From the NCBI RefSeq assembly GCF_041807905.1, contig NZ_JBGVSA010000007.1, positions 1 through 64,000 on the forward strand: a stretch of DNA of 64,000 bases, in the 5' to 3' direction. A program made the translations under genes and the position numbers. The notes beneath the pieces are model-generated. The model was not told where the DNA came from, ran no database searches, and saw nothing but the letters and a program-made list of their open reading frames with translations. Position 1 is the first letter of the stretch; every line of letters begins with the position of its first letter. The stretch is from JBGVSA01 sp041807905 (lineage in GTDB: Bacteria; Pseudomonadota; Gammaproteobacteria; Burkholderiales; Rhodocyclaceae). This document shows, piece after piece, positions 54,923 through 63,421 of this stretch.

Positions 54923-55729
54923 TCAGCTCTTGTCGCCGATCTTGAAGATGCGCTTGAGCGGTGTGCGGGTGGTGGGGCCGAACCAGGTGTCATAGATCTT
55001 CTGCGCCTGGCCGGAGGCTTCCAGCTCGCGCAGCGTGGTATTCACGAAATCGGTCAGGCGTGTTTCGCCTTTCGGAATGCCCACGCCGATCAGGTCATCC
55101 GATACCGAGAACGGCGGGATCTCGTACTTATCCTTGTCCGGCACATTGGCCAGCAGGCCAATGAGCTTGGGCCCGTCCTGCGTGATCGCCTGGACGTTGC
55201 CGTTGCGCAGCGCGGTGAAGGCAAACGGCGTGTCGTCGTAGGCCACCAGCGTAGCGCCGGGGAATTTCTCGCGCAGCACGATCTCGTTGGTCGTGCCCTT
55301 GTCCACGCCGACGCGCAGCTTGTTGATCTGGTCGGGCGACGTCAGCACGCCTTTCTTGGCGATGAACTGCTGACCCGAGGCAAAGTACGGAATGCTGAAG
55401 TTGATCTGCTTGGCGCGCTCTTCAGTGATCGTGAAGTTGGCCAGCACAATGTCGACCTTGTTGGCAGTCAGCAGCGGAATCCGGTTGGCCGGGTTGGTGG
55501 GGATGATTTCGAGCTTGACGCCCAGCTTGGCGGCGAAAGCCTTGCCGTAGTCCACGTCCAGCCCTTCGATCTTCTTGGACTGCGGATCGATGAAGCCGAA
55601 CGGAGGATTGCTGTCGAACGCGGCCACGCGCAGAACCCCTGCGCGCTTGATGTCGTCGAGACGGTCTGCATGGGCGACGTTGGCGGCAAACAGTGCCAGC
55701 GCGGCGATCGCTGCGAAGCGGAATTTCAT
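54923..55729 (-). CDS. Amino-acid-type ABC transporter substrate-binding protein
   Basis: A 268-aa periplasmic protein of the type 2 SBP/FliY family. The signal peptide AAIAALALFAANVAHA ends near residue 19. The binding motif is LRVAAFDSNPPFGFIDPQSK, with DIVLANFTITEERAKQINFS and LRVGVDKGTTNEIVLREKF. ATG 55729 is chosen because AAGGATG gives correct spacing to it. It is the first gene of the ABC cluster. The ligand is unknown; a sulfur compound such as cystine would fit the neighbourhood. Confidence 0.9.
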   Translation of the reverse strand: MKFRFAAIAALALFAANVAHADRLDDIKRAGVLRVAAFDSNPPFGFIDPQSKKIEGLDVDYGKAFAAKLGVKLEIIPTNPANRIPLLTANKVDIVLANFTITEERAKQINFSIPYFASGQQFIAKKGVLTSPDQINKLRVGVDKGTTNEIVLREKFPGATLVAYDDTPFAFTALRNGNVQAITQDGPKLIGLLANVPDKDKYEIPPFSVSDDLIGVGIPKGETRLTDFVNTTLRELEASGQAQKIYDTWFGPTTRTPLKRIFKIGDKS

Positions 55730-56079
55730 GGTGGTCATCCTTGCCTAGTGTGTGATCAGGCGAGGTACGCCGCGCAGTCGATGTGGGCGGCAACCTCGAT
55801 GTCCAGCCATGCTAGCCAGCCGCCTCATGCGAACTAAATATCCTTTTCTGCCTTGCTTATTCACGGCCAGCGCAATACACCGCAGGGCGCGGGATTCGAC
55901 GAAACCCGCGCGACCAGTGTGGAATATTTGAAATTGATGCTAATCAAATGCGTGGAGTCAGTCGGGGGAGCGCTCGGCATGTGTTTCGCCGCGACGGCCG
56001 AAATGCGCGACATGGCGGCCGGCAGTCCACACGACCTAAGCAATGCACCCGGCTTCGCATGACAGCCCTGCAACGAAAG

Positions 56080-56103
56080 ATGGGCCGCAAAAGAGCGGCC
56101 CAT
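56080..56103 (-). terminator. Terminator hairpin after peroxiredoxin
   Basis: ATGGGCCGC-TCTTTT-GCGGCCCAT on the minus strand (9-bp perfect stem) is followed by CTTTCGTT, 21 bp after the peroxiredoxin stop. The rest of 55739-56124 is the control region of the ABC operon and has no gene. Confidence 0.7.
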
Positions 56104-56124
56104 TACGCTTTGCGCCGTTCGGGG

Positions 56125-56781
56125 CTACTTGGGCTGCGGCGTAGTCCGCAGGTAAGGCTTGATCGTCTTGTAGCCGGGGAAACGCTGCTCGGCTTCTTCG
56201 TTGGTGACGGCCGACGTAATGATGACGTCATCGCCCTGCTTCCAGTTCACTGGCGTGGCGACCTTGTGCTTGGCCGTCAGTTGCATGGAGTCGAGCACGC
56301 GAAGGATTTCGTCGAAGTTGCGGCCGGTGGTCATCGGATAGGTCAGCATCAGCTTGATGCGCTTATCCGGGCCGATGATGAACACCGAGCGCACTGTCGC
56401 GTTGGTTGCGGGCGTGCGGCCTTCGGAGGTGCCGGTCTCTTCGGCCGGAAGCATGTTGTAGAGCTTGGCCACGGCCAGGTCGGTATCGCCGATCATCGGG
56501 TACTTCACGGCTGCGCCTTGGGTTTCTTCGATGTCGACGGCCCACTTGTCATGGTTGTCGACCGAGTCGACCGACAGGCCGATCAGTTTGGCGTTGCGCT
56601 TGGTGAACTCGGGCTCGATCCTGGCCATGTAGCCCAGCTCGGTGGTGCACACCGGGGTGAAGTCCTTCGGGTGCGAAAACAAGATCGCCCATTGGTCACC
56701 GATCCACTCGTGGAAATCGATCACGCCCTGCGTGGTGTGCGCGGTGAAGTTGGGCGCTACGTCGTTGATGCGAAGTGACAT
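56125..56781 (-). CDS. 1-Cys peroxiredoxin (Prx6 family)
   Basis: A 218-aa thiol peroxidase. The peroxidatic Cys is in FSHPKDFTPVCTTELGYMAR. The C-terminal Prx6 extension has VATPVNWKQGDDVIITSAV and EEAEQRFPGYKTIKPYLR. No resolving Cys is placed as in 2-Cys Prx. It reduces H2O2 and organic peroxides. ATG 56781 has AGGAGAG upstream; the longer frame to 56937 lacks homology. Confidence 0.93.
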   Translation of the reverse strand: MSLRINDVAPNFTAHTTQGVIDFHEWIGDQWAILFSHPKDFTPVCTTELGYMARIEPEFTKRNAKLIGLSVDSVDNHDKWAVDIEETQGAAVKYPMIGDTDLAVAKLYNMLPAEETGTSEGRTPATNATVRSVFIIGPDKRIKLMLTYPMTTGRNFDEILRVLDSMQLTAKHKVATPVNWKQGDDVIITSAVTNEEAEQRFPGYKTIKPYLRTTPQPK

Positions 56782-57916
56782 CTTGCTCTCCTGTGAGGTG
56801 TTGCGTTGTTGGTCACGCGTAGGAATCGAATCTGTCCTGGAATCGCCGAAGGCACCCATCGCTCGCCGTCCGGGCGAGCACCTTCGACTTTCCGTTGTGC
56901 GAAATATCGGTACGTTGCCGCGTTCGCAACACCACATCGTATATCAGCGCAAGGGGCAAGACGTATCGACCGATTGGAGCGGGACAGACCGAACGGTCCA
57001 TGCGTCTGGCCTCCTTGGCCGCGCGGTCCGGTTTCGCAGTCGTGTCACGGGGGCCCGGTCTGGATGTATTTGCCAGAACACATCCATCCGCGACATTTCC
57101 CGTCGCGCATTGGTTCGCCCTGCAATGTCCTGGCGGCCGATGCGCCGTTGCGCTGGGCGAGACACTCGGCTCCCCCGCGTTTTCCGGTCGCTGGACGAAA
57201 AAAGAGCCCATCCCCGGGCAAGGCAGCTTTTTTTCCCGCGCGATCTGCAGCAGTTGGACGGCACTTTCACACTAATGCACCGACGCCTTTCCCGCCCCTC
57301 TCCGGTGCCGCGGCTTGGCAACCGGTGCTCCCGCCTATCGTCATCGGCCTTCTGGTGCCCGGCATCGCCCCTAAGTGCGGCGAGTTCCACCCCTGCCAAC
57401 CGGACAGGCAGATCGGCGGCCGGCCGAGACTGGTAAGATGCATGTCCTCCGAAGCAGCCCGATGGCTCCGGCGCCAAGACGCGCTGCTCCGACTGATTCT
57501 GCAACGCCAACCAGACACGATATCCCCGCACTATTCGCATGTTCACTGAAGAAGAAATTGCTCGGCACACGCCGATGATGCAGCATCAGTATTTGATTAT
57601 GAAGTACAGCCTTGATTTCAAACGAACAATGACGAAATTCGTCTAATTGTTTTCGTACCGAAAGCTCTGCATAAGTGGTTGTTTACACGGATTGTTGTAC
57701 ATGAGTTTTAGACAGATTTTCGGCTTGTGAACGCTATGCCAAGGTGCTATTCTGGAAGCAGACTTTCCTACCAGAGGTAGGCAAGCTATCAAGGCTTGAC
57801 CGCTGAGCCAGTCTGACGAATCAGCGGTACTCACACGCATGGCGATTGAATAGGCTATGACTTGCTGTCTCCCGCAGCAGCCGACCTTAGACGAATAGCC
57901 GGGAGTCGCCAGCCGT
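56782..57916. other. 1.1-kb stretch without a credible gene; probable prophage border
   Basis: Open frames here have the skewed composition of non-coding GC-rich DNA and no recognisable motif. From about 57560 the sequence turns AT-rich. It contains CCTACC-AGA-GGTAGG (about 57766-57780). The change in composition and the tRNA-like run that follows suggest the chromosome-prophage junction lies here, but no integrase or direct repeat confirms it. Confidence 0.45.
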
Positions 57917-57997
57917 GTGGGTGTAGCTCAGTTGGCAGAGCAGATCGACGGATCGCGGCGACGGCCGCTAGGCGTAGGTTCGAACCCTACCATCCAC
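57917..57997 (+). tRNA. tRNA-like element with aberrant anticodon arm
   Basis: A 7-bp acceptor stem GTGGGTG/CATCCAC, a D-arm GCTC-AGTTGGCA-GAGC and a perfect T-arm GTAGG-TTCGAAC-CCTAC are all in the right order. The segment between D-arm and T-arm is 31 nt instead of ~22 and folds as GCGGC-GACG-GCCGC, so no normal 7-nt anticodon loop exists. No CCA is encoded. It is a tRNA-derived or tRNA-mimic element, not a standard tRNA. Confidence 0.55.
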
Positions 57998-58365
57998 TAC
58001 AAAAAGCCCGGTTCAACTCCGGGTCGTTTGCCGAGGGCGGGGCGACGGGGGGCGGTTCGAATCCGTGATGGGTCGCAGGGCGACAAATGGCATGGCAGCC
58101 GGAAAGACGGCACCCAGAAGCAAGGCTGCTGGATAACCCGGAGTGCGGTCACGGGGCGCAACCAACAGGAGCGCGTTAGCCGCGCCAGTTGCCTTGGCTT
58201 GTGGGTGAATGCGCAGTGGCGATGCGCGTCAGCGTCTGCCGGTGGCAATCGGCGGGCGTTGATCGGTGGCAGAGTGGATATGCTTACCGCGACACGCGAG
58301 AGACGCCGGTTTCGATGCCGGCCCGAAGCCGGCAACTGCCTGCCGGCCACCCACTCCAATCTCTT
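57998..58365 (+). other. Run of further tRNA-like fragments
   Basis: More T-arm-like hairpins follow: CCCGG-TTCAACT-CCGGG (58007-58023, perfect), GCGGTTCGAATCCGT (58052-58066) and GCCGGTTTCGATGCCGGC (58305-58322). A D-arm-like GGTGGCAGAGTGGATATGC lies at 58265-58283. GTGGGTG near 58202 can pair with CACCCAC near 58348. There is no protein gene here. It is either a decayed phage tRNA array or stacked attachment-site remnants. Confidence 0.5.
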
Positions 58366-58623
58366 CTACTCGCTCGTCGAATTATTAGGCCACGCATGCA
58401 CCGTCTTCCGGTGCCTCAGCGCGCAGTCGGCAAGCTCTGCCAGTACGGCCTGATGTGCAGCCTGCCACGCGTCGTAATCGTCGGACTCCGGCGCATCCGG
58501 CACCACGCAATCGCGGGCTAGCTCACTGTCCAGCGGCGGAACGACGGGCAGCGTCGTAGGCGTCCCGTAGCCCGCGCACGCGGACAGCATCAGGCTTGCA
58601 ATCAGCAGGCAGAGCCGGCGCAT
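58366..58623 (-). CDS. Rz1-like outer-membrane spanin lipoprotein
   Basis: An 85-aa small lipoprotein. The signal LCLLIASLMLSAC ends in a lipobox Cys at ~16, then a Pro-containing segment TPTTLPVVPPLD. It overlaps the 3' end of the Rz-like gene by 101 bp in another frame, the classical Rz/Rz1 layout. It would join the inner spanin across the periplasm to fuse membranes at lysis. Confidence 0.75.
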   Translation of the reverse strand: MRRLCLLIASLMLSACAGYGTPTTLPVVPPLDSELARDCVVPDAPESDDYDAWQAAHQAVLAELADCALRHRKTVHAWPNNSTSE

Positions 58624-58918
58624 TCTTCAGTTCCTTGGTAATGGCGGCCATGCTGGCCTTCAGGTTAGCGCTCGACCGGCGCACATCATCAGCAGAAGTG
58701 CGCATCGCAAGTGCCGCCGACTGCATATCGCTGGCTGCCCGCTCTGCGGCCTGGGCGCGATCCGTGGCGATGGCCTCTTTGATATCGGCAATCTCACGGT
58801 CTTTGCGCCAACCCTGCGCAGTCCAGCCAGCGCCGAATGCCAGCGCGGCTAGTGCCAACACGAGGGCAGCTACCACAACAGCACGGAATTGGGGCGGGGT
58901 GAAATTAACCAGACTCAT
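58523..58918 (-). CDS. Rz-like inner-membrane spanin
   Basis: A 131-aa protein with one N-terminal TM (AVVVAALVLALAALAFGAGW) and a long charged helical, coiled-coil-like periplasmic region (KDREIADIKEAIATDRAQAA and on). It has the size and topology of i-spanins. It lies directly upstream of and overlaps the Rz1-like gene, and follows the endolysin gene. Confidence 0.75.
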   Translation of the reverse strand: MSLVNFTPPQFRAVVVAALVLALAALAFGAGWTAQGWRKDREIADIKEAIATDRAQAAERAASDMQSAALAMRTSADDVRRSSANLKASMAAITKELKNAPALPADCKPDAVRVRGLRDAYDAARRSAAGQ

Positions 58919-58937
58919 GCTGATATCGCCTCACCCA

Positions 58938-59399
58938 TCACGCCAGCCCAATCTGATACGGCTTCCCCGTGAGCTTCGTCAGCACCTGACCGCGAGGCTC
59001 ACGACCTTCGACAAACGACACATGCACCCATCCGCCGACGTCTGGATATTCGAGCAGCAGTTGGTCAAAGCGGATAGCGTCCTGGCATTTCAGGATCTTC
59101 GCAGCAAGCTCGCGCGGCTTGTAGCCGACAGCGTTGATGTCCGCCGCCTCGCCCTTGAGGTGCTGTGACGTAGCCGCACCGCCGACGCCGGCATTCACCC
59201 GAGGCGACCGATAGCCGCTCTGCACGTTGATCGGCGTACCGATGACGAAGCGGATGCGTTCGAGGCCTTCTGCCACGACAATGAGCTTGTCGACCACCGC
59301 ATCGGGCGGCGTGTTGTCCAGATCGTGGCGTGCCGCGTATTCGCTGCGCATCAGCTCACGCAGGCTGAAGTGCGGAGAGAGACGGTCGTCAGGACGCAT
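58938..59399 (-). CDS. Phage endolysin, peptidase M15A family
   Basis: A 153-aa zinc D-Ala-D-Ala-type carboxypeptidase that cuts peptidoglycan stem peptides. It has LSPHFSLRELMRSEYA, NVQSGYRSPRVNAGVGG, and zinc ligands in SQHLKGEAADI and WVHVSFVEG. It overlaps the holin-like gene by 11 bp. It has no signal peptide, so it needs a holin for export. Confidence 0.88.
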   Translation of the reverse strand: MRPDDRLSPHFSLRELMRSEYAARHDLDNTPPDAVVDKLIVVAEGLERIRFVIGTPINVQSGYRSPRVNAGVGGAATSQHLKGEAADINAVGYKPRELAAKILKCQDAIRFDQLLLEYPDVGGWVHVSFVEGREPRGQVLTKLTGKPYQIGLA

Positions 59400-59604
59400 T
59401 CAGTCCTCGCTGCTTGACGATCCGCGCCGCGATGCCAGCGGCAGCCAAGGCGCGCACGCTCCACATTGCAGGCGCCGGCAACTGCTCGACCCATCCGAGC
59501 GCCGCAACACCGTTGTAGATGTCGGGAAACAGCAGGATCAAACCGAGGATCCGCACTGACCATAGGCGCCACCATTGACGCGCCTCTTCAACAAGCTCAA
59601 TCAT
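59389..59604 (-). CDS. Small holin-like membrane protein
   Basis: A 71-aa protein with hydrophobic segments WSVRILGLILLFPDIYNGVA and MWSVRALAAAGIAARIV. Position directly before the endolysin and size suggest a holin, but sequence alone does not prove it. The start overlaps the upstream stop as ATGA. Confidence 0.6.
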   Translation of the reverse strand: MIELVEEARQWWRLWSVRILGLILLFPDIYNGVAALGWVEQLPAPAMWSVRALAAAGIAARIVKQRGLNAS

Positions 59605-59912
59605 CGCCTGCTCTCCAGGTTACTGATGCGCGCGCCGAACTCGGTCATGCGCCGCTCGTGTTCATCAAGCCGCGCATCGTGCTGCGCATCTTTGATGTCC
59701 TTGCCGGCAACCTGCGCAGCAAGCGCAGCGACGGTGCCATCGAGACGGGCCATCGCGCGCGTCTGCTCCTGCATACCGCTGTAAAGGACGCCCGCGGAAA
59801 ACACCCACGTAGATACGGTCACGACCACGGCCCATGACGGGTATGTGCGGACTGGCTTCACGGTAGGGTCATCAGTTGATCGGTTGGCCACTTCGTCGCC
59901 TCCATTTTTCAT
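59601..59912 (-). CDS. Small phage membrane protein with coiled coil
   Basis: A 103-aa protein with one TM (WAVVVTVSTWVFSAGVLYSG, ~28-47) and a helical C-terminus (ARLDEHERRMTEFGARISNL). It may be a holin, antiholin or lysis-accessory protein. A GTG seven codons into the frame has GGAGG at good spacing, so the true start may be 59891. Confidence 0.6.
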   Translation of the reverse strand: MKNGGDEVANRSTDDPTVKPVRTYPSWAVVVTVSTWVFSAGVLYSGMQEQTRAMARLDGTVAALAAQVAGKDIKDAQHDARLDEHERRMTEFGARISNLESRR

Positions 59913-59931
59913 ACTCGCGAGATCACCGTTT

Positions 59932-61518
59932 TTATGGAACAAGAACGAGTGCCGAGACAACGACGCCAACAGACGAAGATACCGGGCCGCCAGCGACGTT
60001 TACTCGCCAACTGATTTGATCGGTGCCGTCGATAGACGTCCCCGAACTCACTGCGTAGTTGCTCGTAAAGACGCGACAGTCATTCTGCGGAGTGCAAAGA
60101 ATGATCATGCGGCCTGTGTCCAGCGGATTGGCGCCAGTGTCGACGTTCGTGAAGTTGTACGCGCCAGATCCACCGGCATCGGTGGGCACAATTACCGTGC
60201 CGAGGAACACAGTCATCTCCCGGTACGGTGACAACGCAGGGTACGAGAACTGCTGATATGCGCCAGTGCCGCCCGTGGAGATATCCACGTATTTGGTGTT
60301 GTGATTTCCGGCGCGGAAATTTTTCATCGGGTATTTGATGCGCGGCTGAATTCCGTTGCCGGCCCCACCTTTGGTGAAGTTGATCGGGCGGTTGCAGTCC
60401 CAAAACACTTCCGTCACGCGCTCAAACAGCGCCGGGATCACATTCGCCAAGTTGGCATTGCCGGCATCCGCATTGATGTAGTTGTTCGTGACGCTGGCCC
60501 ACAGCACAACATCAGGCCCGCCATACGCCGCGCCAGTCTGATCGACTGGCTTGCCGACGTGGATGAATGGACGATCCGTTGACCCGGTGTCGGTTTGGCA
60601 GCAGCGCTCGATGTAGTTGTTGCGAATGGTCGGGCAGCGCTGGTAGTCGCCGCGCACGGAGTCATACCCCAGGACGATTGCTTCGTGATTCGACCAGTTG
60701 AGGAAGTTCTTCTCGATGGCGATGGCGGCGCCGCCATACACTTCAATATTCGGGTGGTTGGGAGCGGCCTGGATATCGTTCTCGGCAATGACCAGCCGGT
60801 CCATCTCCGAATAGCATTTCACGGAGCAGCCGAAGATGAGATTCTTGCGAATAATCAGGCCGTCAGATTGATTTGCCTCGATTGCATAGTCGGAGAAACC
60901 AGAGAAGTAATTCCCCTCAATCAAGGCGTCTAGGTTCTCGGTGATACGCAGACAGCTCGTGGTGCCGGACGAGCGGATGAACCGGATTCCGCGCACCACC
61001 AAGCCGCCCTTCGCTGGCACCGCCGTAGTGCCCATCACAAAGGTGTAGCCGCTCGGCACGGTCGAGGTGATCTGCGAATAGCCCGGATTCGACCCGATCA
61101 TCACCGCGTCGTCACGATCAACTGTGACCGTTGAGGCGATGACATATTTCCCTGGGACAAGCACCGCCTTGCCTGTCGCAAAGGCTTTCGTGAATGCAGG
61201 CGCGGCATCGGACAGCGATCCATCAACAGCGCCAAAATCTTCAACGCTTACGGGCTCTTGATTCTTGCCCTGCACAGTCCTCGGCACTGCTCCCGTGCCG
61301 GCCTGGATGAAGCCGACCATCTCGGAGCCTTGTCCGTCGCCAGTGCCGGAAAGATTGACCAGTACGGCCTGTACGTTCTTCGTTGCTTTACGGAATGTTG
61401 GGCATGGACCGCTTTCTGTCGGCACGTCCGTGTTTTCGTCGCCTTGAACGATCTGATGCGCGATGTTGGCGTCATCGATGAACTGATTGACTGCATCAGG
61501 TAGTGTGCTGGAGGCCAT
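59932..61518 (-). CDS. Phage tailspike with pectate-lyase-like beta-helix
   Basis: A 528-aa protein. The N-terminal ~85 residues look like a virion-attachment part. VSVEDFGAVDGSLSDAAPAF is the usual entry to right-handed beta-helix tailspikes. The central part (~150-360) shows repeated Asn-rich turns (RITENLDALIEGNYFSGFSD, IIRKNLIFGC, VIAENDIQAA, TIRNNYIERC). The C-terminus may trimerise. It probably binds and may depolymerise host surface polysaccharide. Confidence 0.82.
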   Translation of the reverse strand: MASSTLPDAVNQFIDDANIAHQIVQGDENTDVPTESGPCPTFRKATKNVQAVLVNLSGTGDGQGSEMVGFIQAGTGAVPRTVQGKNQEPVSVEDFGAVDGSLSDAAPAFTKAFATGKAVLVPGKYVIASTVTVDRDDAVMIGSNPGYSQITSTVPSGYTFVMGTTAVPAKGGLVVRGIRFIRSSGTTSCLRITENLDALIEGNYFSGFSDYAIEANQSDGLIIRKNLIFGCSVKCYSEMDRLVIAENDIQAAPNHPNIEVYGGAAIAIEKNFLNWSNHEAIVLGYDSVRGDYQRCPTIRNNYIERCCQTDTGSTDRPFIHVGKPVDQTGAAYGGPDVVLWASVTNNYINADAGNANLANVIPALFERVTEVFWDCNRPINFTKGGAGNGIQPRIKYPMKNFRAGNHNTKYVDISTGGTGAYQQFSYPALSPYREMTVFLGTVIVPTDAGGSGAYNFTNVDTGANPLDTGRMIILCTPQNDCRVFTSNYAVSSGTSIDGTDQISWRVNVAGGPVSSSVGVVVSALVLVP

Positions 61519-61543
61519 TGCGTGGTTCTCTCGGGCAATAAAA

Positions 61544-61561
61544 AGCCGCCCGAAGGCGGCT
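61544..61561 (-). terminator. Rho-independent terminator in the tail module
   Basis: On the minus strand AGCCGCC-TTCG-GGCGGCT is followed by TTTTATT. It lies just after the tail fibre assembly gene stop (61582) and before the tailspike start (61518), so the tailspike may be transcribed separately. Confidence 0.85.
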
Positions 61562-61581
61562 GTGGTTGGTCTCGTTTGGCG

Positions 61582-62031
61582 TTACAGGGCGAGTTTGGGA
61601 AGCTCTGCGCGCAGTTCATCAGGGCTCGGCGTCGTCCGCTTCCCTGCCTTCACATCCGCGAGAACTTGGTAGCAATGCGCCCAGACCATCGACCGCCAGC
61701 GACGAAACGCAATCCCTTCTTCCTGGAACTTGGCGACGCTCGGCTCGTCGGCATATGAGATGGCAGAAGCAATGCTGTCGTATCCAAGCTCGCGTGCAGC
61801 TTCGTCGAGGAGCGATTGCACGAAGGAAATCTGTCTGGCCACGACCTCATCATCCGTAGGCGCGGGCGGCGTTGCGATTGACGGCATGCCGTCAGCGCCG
61901 CGGACGATGATCTTCCCTTCTGCCTGGGCATCGAACAGTTCCTTGTAGGCCTCGGTCGTGATCTTCTTGCCGCCGTTGTCGACATCAGAGAATGCAAAGC
62001 GCTTGTCTTGTTCTACGTAGAGAGCGAACAC
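61582..62031 (-). CDS. Phage tail fibre assembly-like protein
   Basis: A 149-aa protein that starts with GTG 62031 after AAAGGA, reading FALYVEQDKRFAFSDVDNGG. It has KKITTEAYKELFDAQAEGK and a helical C-terminus with WRSMVWAHCYQVLADVKAGK. These resemble small chaperone-like proteins paired with tail fibres. It follows the fibre gene by 10 bp. Function is assigned by size and context. Confidence 0.65.
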   Translation of the reverse strand: MFALYVEQDKRFAFSDVDNGGKKITTEAYKELFDAQAEGKIIVRGADGMPSIATPPAPTDDEVVARQISFVQSLLDEAARELGYDSIASAISYADEPSVAKFQEEGIAFRRWRSMVWAHCYQVLADVKAGKRTTPSPDELRAELPKLAL

Positions 62032-62041
62032 GGGATTCCTT

Positions 62042-62641
62042 TCACTTGCCAATTGCGAGCCAGAATGTCTGAGCGCTATATGGGTACCAGCCGCCGCCTG
62101 CGTTGTCTTGGCTAGAGCTGTAGGCAATGAAGCCCGTACCAGTCGGGGCGCTCGTCATGTCGACGATGCCGACCTTATTTGCCGGAAGAAGCGCAGAGGT
62201 GTTGGGCGTTAGCCAGACACCAAAGCAGCCGCCCCCAAAAGTGATTGGGAACGTGACGCTAGTCCCCGATCCGATGACTGCGTTGCCCCACTGAAGAATC
62301 AGGCCCCCCGGCAATCGTTGGTAGCCATTGGCCACTAGGTTCTGATTCGACCCGGAGAACATTTCTTGGGCTGCCACTTTGACCGCGGTACCCAAGGCTG
62401 CGACCAGAACCGCGGTCGTCCCGTCATCGACAGCGTCCTGCCCGGTCTTATCGCAGATGAACTGACCGATCACGGCTGCCATGATCGATCCCTGGCGCCA
62501 GACCTTGTTGAGTTGTTCGCTCTTCGCCGTGCCAGACAGAAATCCATTCGCGATCAGATCACTGAGTGCGACGTAGTCGGCCTGAGTCAGAACGTTCGCG
62601 CCGCTCGACGAAGCGAACGCGCGGAAGTCGTTGGTGGGCAT
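62042..62641 (-). CDS. Phage tail fibre protein (gp53-like C-terminus)
   Basis: A 199-aa fibre protein. An N-terminal helical part (VLTQADYVALSDLIANGF) is followed by a C-terminal knob domain: GYQRLPGGLILQWGNAV, TFPITFGGGCFGVWLTP and FWLAIGK, as in gp53-like fibre ends. It probably takes part in host recognition. Confidence 0.8.
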   Translation of the reverse strand: MPTNDFRAFASSSGANVLTQADYVALSDLIANGFLSGTAKSEQLNKVWRQGSIMAAVIGQFICDKTGQDAVDDGTTAVLVAALGTAVKVAAQEMFSGSNQNLVANGYQRLPGGLILQWGNAVIGSGTSVTFPITFGGGCFGVWLTPNTSALLPANKVGIVDMTSAPTGTGFIAYSSSQDNAGGGWYPYSAQTFWLAIGK

Positions 62642-62649
62642 GCGTACTC

Positions 62650-63420
62650 CTAGGGATACGTAAGCGCTTCAGGAAGAAGCACATGGACAAGGTGATGAAC
62701 GTCTGGCGCCACAGCGACGACTTGCTGCGTGAGCGCCATCAGTTGATTGATAAGGGTCAGATCGGAAGTCGCCCAAGCGCCACGGTCGAAACCACCGATG
62801 TACTGGTTGTCGACATCGAATCCGAATACAGGCGCGCCATAGGCGGACGTCGAGTAGTAGCCATTGACGCGTACGCCTTCGGGCTTGAGCGGCAGGTAGC
62901 CGCCGAACAAGATCGCCATGAATACGGGCGACGGGATGTCGCCCGACACGACGATGTCCATGGACATGTCCTGGTTGTCTTGGATGAAGACGTATGTCCC
63001 GCCGTTGAAGATCAGGTCGAGAATCGCCTTGGATTGTCCAAGCGTTCCATCCCAGTTGTTCGCCCCGATCTTCGCGCGCAGAAATAGACGGTAGGTGTCG
63101 TCATCAAGGTGAGTCAGTCCCGAGTCCGGGTCGTATGGTCCTTTCCACACACCCAGGTCAAAGCCCAGGCCGTCGATGTCGAACGAGAAATAGACGTTGT
63201 CGATCGGCACTGCGACGATGCGCGAAATCCCGACCCACAGCCCCACAGCATCAAGCTGCACGCCAACGGCGGAATCAAGGCTGAATAGATCCGGCAAGCT
63301 CGATGTGACGTTGTTCTGGTCAGCGATTGCACTGGCCAGCGCTCGCACCATGGCGACGTACTTCGGCTTGTCGTTGTGCTCCGATGTGATGAGCCCAACG
63401 TAGTCGTCAGCAGTCGCCAT
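62650..63420 (-). CDS. DUF2612 phage tail/baseplate protein
   Basis: A 256-aa protein with the DUF2612 pattern: YVGLITSEHNDKPKYVAMVR, LDAVGLWVGISRIV and DDTYRLFLRAKIGANNWDGT. The family occurs just after baseplate J genes in myophages and occupies the place of gpI-like proteins. It starts one base after the baseplate J stop. Confidence 0.85.
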   Translation of the reverse strand: MATADDYVGLITSEHNDKPKYVAMVRALASAIADQNNVTSSLPDLFSLDSAVGVQLDAVGLWVGISRIVAVPIDNVYFSFDIDGLGFDLGVWKGPYDPDSGLTHLDDDTYRLFLRAKIGANNWDGTLGQSKAILDLIFNGGTYVFIQDNQDMSMDIVVSGDIPSPVFMAILFGGYLPLKPEGVRVNGYYSTSAYGAPVFGFDVDNQYIGGFDRGAWATSDLTLINQLMALTQQVVAVAPDVHHLVHVLLPEALTYP

Positions 63421-63421
63421 G

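Noticed and set aside
56806..57570. Possible proteins of ~200-250 residues on either strand
   Set aside because: Composition is Arg/Pro/Ser-rich, there is no ribosome site or motif, and both strands are equally open.
57917..57997. A normal functional tRNA gene
   Set aside because: The region between D- and T-arms is about nine nucleotides too long and offers no 7-nt anticodon loop; no CCA is encoded.
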